This document shows positions 13,501 through 24,100 of a DNA stretch of 64,000 nt, piece after piece. The translations under genes and the position numbers were made by a program. Source of the stretch: Tribonema minus (lineage: Eukaryota > Sar > Xanthophyceae > Tribonematales > Tribonemataceae); assembly GCA_017506865.1 (NCBI GenBank), contig JAFCMP010000087.1, forward strand, positions 1 through 64,000. The letters run 5' to 3'. The number at the start of each line of letters is the position of its first letter. Within the stretch, counting starts at the first letter, position 1. Under the pieces are notes generated by a model. The model was not told the origin of the DNA. It saw nothing but the letters and a program-made list of their open reading frames with translations, and made no database searches.

Positions 13501-14874
13501 ACTGTAACAGAGATAGAACATTTCTGCTTGAGCCTGTCATCGCTTTGATGGCCCATAGCGCTTGCGGTGCTAGAGTATCCATACTGGTCAAATCGAGGAA
13601 CACCTAGTTCAAATTTGCGGTTGTGCAGACTTTTTCTGTCGCCCAAACCCTAACTCTCGCGTTTGCAGATTGATGGCTTCCTAGTTCATGAACCAATTCA
13701 AAAAATGATGGGTGCATAAGAAAGCCCTTGAAACTGTCTGTTGCTGACACAAGGGTGATGTGTGCCACTGCAGCTGGTTTGCTCCTCGAATATTCTGTGC
13801 AAGCTGAACACTGTCAGCCTAATAAATTGCAACGGATGAGGTATAGCATCGAGAAAAAAATAGATTAGCGCAACCACAGCATCTTATGGAAGACCGACAG
13901 GAAAAGCCGCTCTACCACCCTTGATGTGGAGAGAAGTAAAAATCATTAACAAAAACATCAACAACGGTGACATCAGGAATCATATACACACTAGCGAACA
14001 ACCAACAAATAACTAACAATAGTTAATGGTTCAGCACGCATATTGAATCAGTGACTACAGCAATAGTTGTGCAGCTCCAATACTACCCATTCGATGATTT
14101 ATGTATTTTACGGTGGACTTCAGCACGGCAACATTGTCCACCAGGAGGCGCCTTTAAGATAGAGGGCAACAGCTGGAAGCAGAGCTGGCACAATTGAGCT
14201 ACGCCCCATGGCACCAAGGGGCCGTACCACTTGGTCTCTCTCCTATTAGGTAGTTGCAATACTACCCCTTCTTGACACTCACCTACGCTTTCTGTGAACT
14301 CGCAGTCGTGCACGGCCAGCTGGCCAGCGCGCACGTCGACTGTAGACGCTGAACCTCCGCCAGTATCAAAGTAGGCGGAAGAAAGCCTCAGACCTTTTAA
14401 AGTCAGCGCCGCCCCAAGCGCAGGAGCCAACATGCTGGCGCCGCCTAGCTGAGTGCTGTGAGTGGGCCCCACCAGGAAAACGCGCTTCCAGTTGCCGTCG
14501 AGAAGAGGCAAATCGCTCGAATAGCTGCTGCTGCTGCCGGACCCAGATTGAGACATGCCAGGACTCCATTGCGTGCTGGTGATGGTGAGGCTGATGCCCG
14601 CAGCCACCACGATCGTTTGCACAATCTGCAGCTCTCCGCTCCACGCCGCCGTCGCATTGACTGTGACGACCCTGTCGCATTGCAGCCCGACAACCTCGCG
14701 CAGCGCCTCCAGGTCCTTGCGAGTTTTTATGACAAGAGTAAGATCGTCTTTCGTCAGACTGTCGCACGTCCTCTGTATTGCGGGAGCTGCAGCTGCCTTC
14801 TTTGCCGCTGCTGCTGCTGCCAGCGCTGGTGGTAGCAGCAGCAATTGCAACCACAGAGAGGCAGGTGCACGCAT
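4511..14874 (-). CDS. Secreted Pmp-like parallel beta-helix protein, multi-exon, 3' end not found
   Basis: Likely extracellular or cell-wall protein. The first exon (14,874-14,283) starts with Met-Arg and a hydrophobic leader (LWLQLLLLPPALAAAAA), a good signal peptide; Met at 14,922 is an alternative. Other exons with GT-AG borders are 13,501-13,365, 8,805-8,704, 8,582-8,491, 8,295-8,049, 6,233-5,490 and 5,179-4,511. Phases agree from the first exon to the second, and across all joins from 8,805 to 4,511. The body repeats the Pmp signature (GGAV/GGAI with FxxN), e.g. FRDNSAAEGGAVF, FTENASALGGAL and FRNNMATERGGAVF, typical of right-handed beta-helices. The last exon is Cys-rich and ends in CATGYMGP, an EGF-like lead-in. 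Exons between 13.36 and 8.8 kb are unresolved (candidate at about 12,245-12,090). A Harbinger element abuts the 5' end and a LINE lies past the last exon. Function unknown. Confidence 0.8.
6234..8048. other. Large intron of the beta-helix gene
   Basis: Flanking exons join in phase across this 1.8 kb interval, giving DNM-A-HRGDGGTLFGG. No ORF with recognisable similarity lies inside. The stretch is AT-richer and has a short local duplication near 7,770-7,870 (two copies of a ctggcar-acagt-actgtg-ctcagcgcca phrase). Confidence 0.6.
8806..13364. other. Intronic interval with repeats
   Basis: It lies between two groups of beta-helix exons. A minus-strand candidate exon at about 12,245-12,090 has AG and GT borders and encodes LCLDNVTVSTEGVVGY..., but it cannot be phased to its neighbours. 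AT-rich palindromic sequence occurs at 9,190-9,310 and an inverted-repeat element at 11,211-12,009. A plus-strand open frame at 10,307-10,789 has no recognisable similarity. Confidence 0.4.
11211..12009. mobile_element. Inverted-repeat (MITE-like) element
   Basis: The ends carry inverted copies of the CAGGTGTTGT-GATAC motif (11,211-11,238 and 12,009-11,971). Inside these is a second inverted pair, CCGTAGATCA followed by AGTATAAA: 11,301-11,320 against the complement of 11,948-11,966. The interior repeats short units of the form TATAAGAC(C)CCCCC / GAGACCGGGGG on both strands, ending in a long C-run at about 11,873-11,888. There is no ORF. The size of ~0.8 kb fits a non-autonomous DNA transposon; the superfamily is unclear. 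Confidence 0.6.
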
Positions 14875-14943
14875 GCTTAGACAAATGGAGGTCGGACGAC
14901 AATACCTCGCAGGACCAAGCAAATGATGCCAAATTTTAGCTAC

Positions 14944-14974
14944 TACTAGAGTGTTTGCGCAAACGTTTTTTCGT
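14944..14974 (+). repeat. Harbinger left terminal inverted repeat
   Basis: It matches the complement of about 33,505-33,535. The first 18 bases are identical, followed by a T-rich block with mismatches. It lies about 70 bp upstream of the beta-helix gene's start codon, within that gene's presumed promoter. Confidence 0.75.
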
Positions 14975-15115
14975 CACATTTTTTCGCCTCGGTTTTGACG
15001 CGAGCGGTTGGCGGAACAACAAGTTGCGCAGCAGCAAAACTATTTTCACGGCAAGGACTGGCGCCAAACAGTTTGTTTAGAAAACTCTGCCAGACACACA
15101 CACAGTGCGTTTGCC

Positions 15116-15939
15116 ATGCCTGACGGCATGGCGCAGCCCAATCCGGTTGTGGAGCCCAACGCTAAAGGCGCGGCAGCAGACACTTCCAGTGACAGCTCCG
15201 ATGAGCGTGAGGAGGCGGCGGGGGGGCCAAAACACTTCGCACTCTGTCCATCTCGCAGCGGATGGCGCTTCTTACCCAAGTCGAGGCTGCAGGAGCCCAT
15301 ATCGCCGGCCACAATTCGAAGGGCTCCACATGGAATGCTGTTCGCGACGCCTTGAGCAAGCATCCATCCTTTGAGGGCTACAACTGCGTCGTGGCCACGC
15401 TCAAGCGAAAGTTCGACAAGATTGTCGAGGAACACAAGAACGTAGTGGACCAGCGCGCCGTGGAGTCCAGGAGCGGCACTGACGATGAGAAAGTAGATCC
15501 AGAGGTGAGGCTATTGGACGGCATCGTAGAAAAGATGGGCTGCGCTGCCAGTCAGAAAGCCGAGGCTGCGGTTGTGAAGACAGCAAAGAGCGAGAAGCAG
15601 ATCCAGCAAGGTCTTCTTGTGAAGGAGGCCAGCATGTCTGGTGCACCTAAGCGTAAGAAGAAAAAGGGTGCACCTGCTGCAGCTGATTCAGACACTATTG
15701 ATGTAGACGGTGATAGCTCTGAGGGGTCCACAAAGCAGGATTTGGAAGGGGCTGTGCAGGAATTCTTGACCGCCAACACCATGAGTGCAGAGGAGAAGGC
15801 AGACCTCATGAATCTCAGGAAGGAGGAGGTTGCGATCAGGAAGGCAGAGGTTGAGCAGCGCAAATTGGAAGCCGATCAACGCCACCAGCAGATGATGGCT
15901 ATGCTTGCTATGGTACAGGCCCGTGTCCTGCAGGCTTAG
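15116..15939 (+). CDS. Myb/SANT-like DNA-binding protein of the Harbinger element
   Basis: The second Harbinger protein, which in this superfamily binds DNA and helps import or load the transposase. From residue 262 of this stretch in one open frame the sequence TLSISQRMALLTQVEAAGAH begins a Myb/SANT-like trihelix (W in STWNAVRDAL, then VVATLKRKFDKIVEEHK). A KRKKKK nuclear-localisation motif follows, then an acidic patch and a C-terminal Glu/Lys/Gln-rich helix. The natural start appears to be ATG at 15,116 (MPDGMAQ...SDEREEAAGG), in a different frame. The switch falls in a run of seven G at about 15,220-15,226, so a one-base indel breaks the gene. The single open frame from 15,262 alone gives 225 residues. 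Confidence 0.75.
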
Positions 15940-16651
15940 TGCCACTGTGTGAGAAGTAATACTAGGTGCTGTGTAGTTTTGCACCATGCTTCAGCAGCCC
16001 ATAAAGGCTGAAGGCACCTCTGATCATGCGCGCGCTGCACACAGTACAGGAAATAACAAGCCTGAAAAATATCAAGAGGAATTCACGAGACTCTGCCGGG
16101 CTGCTCACGTTGATGCTTTGCTCTTTGCTATTTCCAATGCACAACTTGCTCACATGCTACCACGGCAATTAGTCTGCGCATTGTACTGTCAGCTGTCTGC
16201 AGTGGCGGAGACTGATATCACTTGCAATGGCTTTGGGTGCTGCGGTGCATATGACAATTTGAAACCTACATGCATGCACCTCGTTCAATTTTTCTGCGAC
16301 AGACACTGTCATGGCCACATGTGCATTTCAACATGCAGCCTGGCAAGTTTGCCATGCTCACTATTCCTACAAGACTACCCTAAATTGCCACAGGAGTGTA
16401 TTCACATGTGTGCAAGCCTGATTACATCTCATATGCTAGTGATGATTTTCAAGCTTCACTGTATTATACTGAGGCACATTTAGCTTTCAGCAAACTTTCA
16501 CACATGTCACGCTGCACCGCACGCAAAGCATGCAAACAGCAATGCAACATAGCACAAGCAATTGCGTAATGCAACAGCCAGCATAGCAATCAGAAAGCCT
16601 GGCTAAGCTGTCAGTGTCATGTCAGAAAAAGCACTCTATTACTTCACTACA
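15940..16651. other. Harbinger spacer between convergent genes
   Basis: Lies between the stop of the Myb-like gene and the stop of the transposase. No supported gene; an open frame at 15,986-16,483 shows no domain. It probably holds both 3' untranslated regions. Confidence 0.5.
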
Positions 16652-16756
16652 TTACAGGCGGTCCACAAGGTTGCAGTAGTCCTCCAGGGTGGGAGGATTG
16701 ATGTTGAAGTACTCGTTGGTTTGTGAACCGTACAGGCAGGTGTGGCAGTTTGTGAG

Positions 16757-17167
16757 TGAAGCAGCTTACCTTGTGATGCTGTCATGGATGCAAACAAGCA
16801 AGCTGGAAGAGCAAAACAAGTAGACACGCTTCAGAGAACTCAAATGAATGTTGTGCGAAAGGAAACGCGATGCGCTCACCGGATGTCTTATTCTGCTGCT
16901 GAGAGAAAGAAGGCTTGGGCTGGACGATGGCCGGCACAGCAAGGTTCGGGCTTGCTGCTTGCAGGGGAGGTTCTGATGCTGTGCATACTACTTTGATGTG
17001 TCCTTTGGCATGTGACCCAACTAGTTGCACCTGCCTTCAACTAAGGTCAGGCCAGCTCTCAATCACATGTCAAGGTCTACACCGACTACACAGGTCTACT
17101 GAGACCTGTGCCAACCTGTGAGGTGTAACTGCCTGTAACTGTCTGAATACACCCCCAAGCCGTATCA
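16757..17167 (-). repeat. 3' LTR of the gypsy element
   Basis: 411 bp, 99.8% identical by eye to 31,770-32,180. On the minus strand it starts TGATACGGCTTGG and ends GCTGCTTCA. Confidence 0.92.
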
Positions 17168-17186
17168 GATCCCCCTTCTTTGCTGA
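17168..17186 (-). other. Polypurine tract of the gypsy element
   Basis: Immediately inside the 3' LTR the minus strand reads CAGCAAAGAAGGGGGATC, a purine run suited to plus-strand priming. Confidence 0.7.
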
Positions 17187-17409
17187 GCATCGCCCTCGAT
17201 GCGGACTTGAACTCGAAGCAGCAGATCGCGGTCCCTAGTGTAGTTGCAGCATGCTCGCACTAAGTGCACTACTAAGCATGGAGGCCAATATAGAACTGGT
17301 TGGAAACCCCATTAAAAACCTGGGAGGCAAACCTGCTAGTCAGGGAAATCCTCTCTGCAGGAAAAGGGAGTCGCCGGCCTCAGCTTTGACTCAACTTGAG
17401 TCCCCACAA
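17187..17409. other. 3' untranslated region of the gypsy element
   Basis: About 220 bp between the last stop codon and the polypurine tract. No ORF or repeat is evident. Confidence 0.5.
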
Positions 17410-17892
17410 CTACTTCGCACTCTCCTCTGAGGATATACTGCGAGCGGCGAGCACGTTCCATGATGAGTATGGGCTGTCTTTTGGTGTGCGGTAGTCACCC
17501 GGACGTAAGCGCATACGCCTGACAGTCTTCTCACCGTCGAATAGTACATCAAACGTGAACTGCGACCTGGCGGGGTAAAACTCACCCAGGACGCCGCGGC
17601 TCCAGCCTGTTGGAAAGTGATACCAGATCACTTCACCCTCAAAGTCTGATCCGAAATCAGATGGCAGTTTGGGCAGCCTTACCAGCGAGATCTGCGGCTG
17701 AGCAGAATCTTGGGCTGAGCTTGCCTCAGAACTAGTTTGGGAAGATGGCAGACCTCGCGTGACCTGAGAGTTGGGACTTGCACTACTCGCGCTGTCCGGC
17801 GCGCTTTGCGCCTGCAACCTCTTGGCTTTGTCACGCACTGCCTCTGCCAACTGTATGGCAGACTTGACCTGTGTACGGGTCATCTGTTCCAC
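17410..17892 (-). CDS. C-terminal Tudor-like module of the gypsy polyprotein
   Basis: About 160 codons overlapping the end of the RNase H/integrase ORF by 13 bases. It is probably the same polyprotein displaced by one base: the upstream frame ends RIRYEDGEWNR-stop, whereas the joined reading gives YEDGE-VEQMTRTQV, natural for a Tudor/Agenet fold. A Ser/Gln-rich linker follows. A second Tudor-like unit (EVIWYHFPTGWSRGVLG..., FTFDVLFDGEKTVRRMRL) then carries aromatic and acidic positions typical of chromatin-reader barrels. The likely role is steering integration or the complex to chromatin; this is inference from fold-like pattern only. Confidence 0.6.
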   Translation of the reverse strand: MEQMTRTQVKSAIQLAEAVRDKAKRLQAQSAPDSASSASPNSQVTRGLPSSQTSSEASSAQDSAQPQISLVRLPKLPSDFGSDFEGEVIWYHFPTGWSRGVLGEFYPARSQFTFDVLFDGEKTVRRMRLRPGDYRTPKDSPYSSWNVLAARSISSEESAK

Positions 17893-20800
17893 TCACCATC
17901 CTCATATCTGATCCTCCAGTATGGTGACACAAAGTTCTTAACGGCCCCCCACACGTAAGTGATCGGGCCGCCCACTACCGTTCTGTGCTCCCTGACCAGC
18001 GCTGTGCCGATGGGATAGAGTTGCAGCGCGCTCTCTCGGCGCATGCCAGCATCCTCCTTAGGTGTGGGCCTGATGGCATATGCCGGCAACCTTCCTTCGT
18101 TGCGCAGCTCATAGAGCGCGTGAAAAGCGTCTAAGGTCCATGGCGTCACTTCTTGCAGCATGTCATCTTCTGACACCCACGCATGTGACTTGCCATCTAT
18201 GGACTGCCATTTGTACTGCCACGAGCTATTGGGGCCCGCTTGGCGGTCTAGAACTCTGTATAACTTCTCACCATCTGCTAGCTCCTCCACCTGTCGGGGG
18301 CTTAGCATGGCGTGCACACCTGCCAGTGGTTCCAACATGGCACTAGGCCTCATGTGGAAGGGCTTCATGTTCTCAACATGAGCTGTGGTGTGTCTAACTC
18401 TTCTGCCCATCATCCTGCAGGTGAATGAGAGACCTGATTCGCCCGTGCGAGCCTCGATCTGCCAAGGCCCCACATACCTGGCATCAAGAGCAGCCGACCT
18501 GTCTCTTTGCCTGGGCAGCCGTATCATGACATAGTCACCGACGGCGAACTTCACCGCGCGCTTAATAGCTTCATTGCGCTTGGTGATCTTCTGGGCGCGC
18601 ACTTGCAGCGCCTTTGACACCACTTTGTCTGCAAGCTCAAGCATATCTAACTTGTGCTCAATCTCCTCGTGCAGGTCAAACTTCCTGCTGCCATCCTCGT
18701 GCATAAATGCATCATGTGGCAGTGAAGCTTCCCGACCGTACACACAGAAAAAGGGTGTTAAACCTGTTTCACCTCTGGGCGTTGTCCTCAGCACGAACTG
18801 CACAAGCTCTAAGCCTTCGTGCCAGTTGGTCTGCTGAGCGCTGACCCAGGACGCTAGTGCCTTCTTGGCACGACCATTTGCATGTTCCGCCACACCATTG
18901 GTCTGGGGGTGGTAGGCACTGGTTTCTATGCGTTTCACTTTGAACGCTTTGCAAAGGTCCGTGACCACATTGCCTAGGAAGACCTTGCCTTTGTCAGAGC
19001 ACAGCTCCTCCACTAGTGCTCCAATCTCAAGGAACACCGTCATGAGGTGCGGGGTAACGTCGCGCGCTCCCTGGCCGCGCATGGCCGAGAGCTCCACGAA
19101 GCCCGACCTCGCTTCCACTATGGTCAGGACATACTTGTGCCCTGCCGTAGATTGTATACCAGGCTCTGTGATATCTATGTTGAGCCGCTGCCACATACGC
19201 ACGGGCTCAGCCAACCACTGTCTGTACTGAGTGGAGCTGGCGCGTTTGCGCTCTAGGCACGTCATGCAGCTCTGCACGTATGTTCGTATGTCCGCGCCCA
19301 TCCCAGGCCAGAAATATCTCTCAAATATACGCGTGTGCGTAGCGCCTATGCCGCAATGCATAGCGCTCGCGTCATCATGCCCTAAACGCATGACTAGGGT
19401 TCGTAGCACCACTGGCACGACCCACTGCACCAACACCATACCTCTCTTGGGGTGGCTTGTTGAACTGTGCACTAAGAGGCCATCTTCCTCGATGGTATAC
19501 TGTTCTCTCTGTGCTAAGACATGAGCGGCTAGCTCCGCGCCTTCGGGTATGTCACCCTCAATGAGCATCTTGCTCACTGCTTGACAGAAGCCGTCCGCTT
19601 TCTGAACTTCAAGAAATGCGGCTCTGCTGAGCATTGCTGGCGTGGCAGGCGAGTCTCCCTCGGCCACCCGTTTCAGCAACTGCACTACTTCTGGCCTTGG
19701 TAGCGTCTTCTTGCGCTTGCCTAAAACAGCTTCGCCATCCGGTGGCTCGTCTGCCTCATCTGCATCAGCAGCAGCTTCTACCTCTGGAATTTCTCCTTCT
19801 TCCAATGAGTCTGCCGCCGGCTGAGCCGTGGTGACGCCGCACTTGGCCCTCTTTGAGCTAATGCTGCGTCGCCTGTCGCATGCGATCTGCCTTAAGAGTC
19901 GCTGCGCTTGGGACTGCTCCCACGAGCCGGTGTACTTATTGACTGGCTCTGCGTAAGCTGTGTTGATCTCAACATCAACCTCAGCTTCCTCCACCGTGGA
20001 GTCATCTAGCCTTCTGTCCAACAACTGCGCTAGCTCCACAGCTGTCAGAGCGGCTGACCTAGCGGCCACTACGCCTGATATGGCGACGGCCTCGTTGAAC
20101 TTGAACGCTGGCCCGTAACATGCATCCGCCGTGTACCCACGACAGCTGTTCACGTCGGCCACCTTGTGCGTTCTCGTGGCCTCGTCCGCAAAGCGCACAC
20201 CTGACGGCGGTGCGTCCATGCTCGGGACTGCGTCTGGCCACAGTTCGTCTGCTGGCTCCGTAGAGCGCTCAGCATCTAACTCTGCCTGCTGCGGCAGTCT
20301 GGATGGGGCATCAGCATTGGCATTTCTTTTTCCAGGCCTGTGCTGAATGGTAACGTCATACTCCTGTATGCGCATGGCCCATCTTAGTAGCTTGCCGTTG
20401 TAGTCTTGCAACGTCAACAGCCACCTGAGCGCTGCGGCATCTGTGACCACTGTGACAGGGTTACCCCAAATGTAAGGCCTGAAGTGGTTGAGCGCCAGCA
20501 CTACTGCCAGACACTCTACTGCCGTCGCTCCTAACTTCGCGTCAGGTTCAGAGTTCAGCTTGCTGAAGTAGCCAACGACTACTTCTCTGACCTCCTCGCC
20601 TTCAGCTATGCGGCGCCTGCCCGTGTGAGCATATGGCTGTCCCGCTGTTGCCCTTTCGACCTCACTCACAGGTCTAAACTGTGTAAGCACACCTGCCGTC
20701 GCCGTCTTGGAGGCGTCGGTGTACAATACGAAAGGCAAACTGAAATCTGGGTGCATCACTATGCGACTGTCGCACATGGCACTCTTCAGCCGCTTGAAAG

Positions 20801-21116
20801 CCCGCTCCTGCGCAGACCCCCAAACCATGACTGCTTTGTTCTTGGTCAGGGCTACTATAGGCTCTGATATCGCCCCAAAGTCGGGTACATACCGCCTGTA
20901 ATAGTTGAACACTCCCATAACCACTTGTACCAACTGCTTGTCGGGTACCCCGCCTTTCAGTGGGGGGCTCATGTCAAGCATGGCTTTGACCTTGTCAGGG
21001 TCTGGTCTTGTTCCAGCAGCGCCAACTATATGGCCCAGGAACTTGACTTCAGCTTGGAACAGCTGACACTTCGGGCGAGACACGCTCATGCCCGCCGCGC
21101 CTATGCGGCCAAGCAC
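17880..21116 (-). CDS. Gypsy pol, second part: RT thumb, RNase H, integrase, chromo-like domain
   Basis: Retrotransposon polymerase section, 1,078 codons. It opens with the RT connection (KCQLFQAEVKFLGHIV, near residue 20). RNase H follows (YTDAS near 135, ECLAVV, TDAAALRWLL, ending HRPGKRNANADAPSRLP). An acidic spacer leads to integrase: an HHCC zinc motif (H-x-H...CMTCLERK near 580-620), then catalytic D in NIDITEPG (~643), D in SDKGKVF (~707) and E in NGVAEHANG (~740). After a GDYVMIRLPRQRDR / YVGPW barrel comes a chromodomain-like stretch (EKLYRVLDRQ...YKWQSIDGKSHAWV near 965-1,000), then a Tudor-like unit. RT is split from the preceding ORF by a one-base shift at about 21,110, since EEHIEQL should continue into SDVLGRIGAAG. 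Confidence 0.93.
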   Translation of the reverse strand: MLGRIGAAGMSVSRPKCQLFQAEVKFLGHIVGAAGTRPDPDKVKAMLDMSPPLKGGVPDKQLVQVVMGVFNYYRRYVPDFGAISEPIVALTKNKAVMVWGSAQERAFKRLKSAMCDSRIVMHPDFSLPFVLYTDASKTATAGVLTQFRPVSEVERATAGQPYAHTGRRRIAEGEEVREVVVGYFSKLNSEPDAKLGATAVECLAVVLALNHFRPYIWGNPVTVVTDAAALRWLLTLQDYNGKLLRWAMRIQEYDVTIQHRPGKRNANADAPSRLPQQAELDAERSTEPADELWPDAVPSMDAPPSGVRFADEATRTHKVADVNSCRGYTADACYGPAFKFNEAVAISGVVAARSAALTAVELAQLLDRRLDDSTVEEAEVDVEINTAYAEPVNKYTGSWEQSQAQRLLRQIACDRRRSISSKRAKCGVTTAQPAADSLEEGEIPEVEAAADADEADEPPDGEAVLGKRKKTLPRPEVVQLLKRVAEGDSPATPAMLSRAAFLEVQKADGFCQAVSKMLIEGDIPEGAELAAHVLAQREQYTIEEDGLLVHSSTSHPKRGMVLVQWVVPVVLRTLVMRLGHDDASAMHCGIGATHTRIFERYFWPGMGADIRTYVQSCMTCLERKRASSTQYRQWLAEPVRMWQRLNIDITEPGIQSTAGHKYVLTIVEARSGFVELSAMRGQGARDVTPHLMTVFLEIGALVEELCSDKGKVFLGNVVTDLCKAFKVKRIETSAYHPQTNGVAEHANGRAKKALASWVSAQQTNWHEGLELVQFVLRTTPRGETGLTPFFCVYGREASLPHDAFMHEDGSRKFDLHEEIEHKLDMLELADKVVSKALQVRAQKITKRNEAIKRAVKFAVGDYVMIRLPRQRDRSAALDARYVGPWQIEARTGESGLSFTCRMMGRRVRHTTAHVENMKPFHMRPSAMLEPLAGVHAMLSPRQVEELADGEKLYRVLDRQAGPNSSWQYKWQSIDGKSHAWVSEDDMLQEVTPWTLDAFHALYELRNEGRLPAYAIRPTPKEDAGMRRESALQLYPIGTALVREHRTVVGGPITYVWGAVKNFVSPYWRIRYEDGEWNR

Positions 21117-24100
21117 ATCACTAACTGCTCGATGTGCTCCTCGATGTCCGTGCCATACACTAACACGTCATCAATGTATACTAGTGCGTGGGAGCCTAAG
21201 GCATCCCCAAGCACTTGGTGCATCAACCTTGTGAACTGCGCTGGCAGATTCACTAGCCCGAATGGCGCCACCTTGTAGTGCCACAACGAGCCGTCTGGGG
21301 CTCTGAAGGCCGTCTTGGCCTTAGCCGTCTTGGCCAGTGGGATCTGATGGTAACCCGCTGCCAGATCTAACGAAGATAAAATCCTCGCACCTTGCACAGC
21401 CCGCATCATGTCGTCCATGTTGCCTAAGCCATGACTATCACGCTTCGTGACTGCATTCAACTTCCTAAAGTCTATGCAGAAGCGGATCTTGTCGCCTTGA
21501 ACCACTAGCACTGGGTTGCTTGCCCAAGCACTGTCTGATGGCTCAATCTGTTGGCGCTTTGCCATCATCTGAATCTGTTTCATGATGTACTCGGCCTCTT
21601 TGAAAGCCCAATGGCGTGCCTTGTCCGCCACCGGCTCGGCCGTCTGAGTGTCAACATCAATTTCAAAATGCTGAGTGACTCGAGGGTTTTTAGGGTCCTT
21701 AGCAAAGACATTTCTGTGCTTTTTGAGCATGTAAAGTGCTTTTGTTTTTAAAAGTACCCCATCTTTCCCCCTTCCTTGCAAATGAGGCGCAAGCTTGCCA
21801 TCTTTCACAAGGATTTCCTCCAGCTCTGCATCTGTGCAGTTTTCTAGCTGGTCATTGTGGCGCTGGCTGAGGTCTGCCAGCCGTTGCACTTCTTGTGCAA
21901 CCTCTTTGGCAGTCTTGCCTATGCTAGCAGCTAATTCTGCCACTAACTTAGCATTTTCAGAGTGCCTTCTGGCTGCTATTACTAGCAGTTTGGCTTCTAG
22001 AGCCCGCTGAGTAGCCGTCTGCACTTCTAGCAGATCATCAGCATTAATTGGAGTTACTTTTCCCCAATACGTGTTGCGGCGCACGTACACCGGGTACATT
22101 GAAGTATTGCTCAATGTAGCGTATATTGTGCCGCTGGCATTTACAGTGAGAGCGGTGATATTTGCCTTAACACCTTTGCCTCTCATCATATCTGTGGTCA
22201 CTGTTTCTTCTGGTATGAGCAATGCCTCATAGGGCTGCACGCGCTTTGGCTTTGGTAGCAGCGTGAGCTCCACAATCGTCTCCGACGATGGTGCCAGTAC
22301 AGTGTTATATGCCATCCTGGCTGAGCACTGCTGAGGCTTGTCTGGTGCCTCAGTGCTCTCAGCGCTGCCATTGCCCTTGCAACTGGCTAGTGCTGCCGCA
22401 CGCGCGTTCGCGTTGTCTGCGCGATTCTTGTCGTGCATGGGGCGTATGGCCACACCTTTGAGTCCCCCTGGGAAGAAGGCTGGGCTACCGCCGTGATACG
22501 AGATGACTGAGCCATGCGGGGCAAAGAAATCTGTACCTAAGAGCACGTCCATGGGTGCGTTCACCACATAGAACTTGTGCAAGAACATCTTGTTCTTAAA
22601 CCGCAGCCATGCATTGACCACACCACTGATCTGCAGCGACGTCTTGCCGTCTGCCAAGAGGATCTCGGTGTAGTCACCTTGTTGAGGTGCACATACATAG
22701 CTGTTGGGGAGCTTGTCCGCAATGCGCTTGCCCATGATGGTTACGGTTGCACCGCAGTCTACCATCGCGCGCACATAGAGCTCTTTGGGCGTCCGTGAGT
22801 TGCTTTGTACACGTAACGACGCGGACACAAACATCTGCCCTGGAGGTACAACACCGGCTACTGGGCGTATGTACTCCACGTGAGCCTCCGACTTGGAGCG
22901 CTCTACCGAGCTAGGCTCGCTGGACCCTACTGCAAGGTCCACATGAGGTAACTTGACTGGTTCCCTCTGCTTTGCGATCTCTTCTGTGAGATTCTTAATG
23001 GTCTCTGCCACACTCACTGGTGGGGCTGTGTCTAACTTACTGACACCTGGCACATGGTCTAATATGCCTAGAGACTGAGCATCAAGGCCAGCGCGCCTGA
23101 GCGCTGCCTTCAGCTCACCTGGAGCCAGGCGCGGGTCTGTACCGCCGCCGAGCTTCTTGCGCGCCGCTGCGGCCGCAATGGGTGGAGCACTGATTTCTGT
23201 GTCAATGTCCATGTCGTCTGCGCTACTGCAAACGCTCACAACTGACTGCGAGTCCCACTCAGAGCCAGAACCTGAGTCAGAGTCATCAACTTCTATGATG
23301 TCAGCCATGCCGGGCTGCACCACAGCCAAGTCTACCTCTGGCTCTTCCCATGCACTGCGCATTGGAATTATGGGTACCTCTGCATACCCTGCATCATGCG
23401 CCTTTGCATGTATGCTACGCGCCACTGCTGCTGAGCAGTGTGCACTTGACGTGGGCGCTGCGTGTACCGCGGTAGCGGCCTGTACCAGCGAACCACTCTG
23501 ACCAGCCAACCAAGACGGGGGTGGGCAGTCAACTGAATGCCTCAACGTAGAGTCTGACCTACGCGGCAAACGTACCTGTTGTTCTGGCAGTGTGCACAGG
23601 CCCGAGGCCTCTATTGCCACGAACAAGTGAAATGCCATCTCTGGGATGAACAAGTCTGCAATGTAACGCCGTACATCACTACTGCATGCACTCGCTGGTA
23701 ATTCATGATGATAAGTCATGAGCACTGCCATTTCCGCAAGCGACAGCAAGCGGGCAGATGCCACTGGACCAGCGTCCTTTGCATGTGCAACATAACTTGC
23801 AGTGGGCCTACCAGGCAGTCTGCGCACTGGACTAGGCAACAAACCATCAGCATCTAAAACACCAGGGTGCTGAGCACTGCGCGGTTGCAAGAAGAATGTG
23901 CGTTCGGGGCAGCGCAAGCGAGAGCGAACAGATGTGGGTCTGTTTTGTAAACGCTTGGTATTTATTACCGCACCGAACCTCTGGAGTGCTTCACGTGAGG
24001 CCACCCCTGCTGGTACTATGACAATGTACACCCTCTGCCTCCTGCAAGGTACTTCAAACTCAGAAGCCTTTAACTTGGCGATGTACAGCATGTAACCAGC

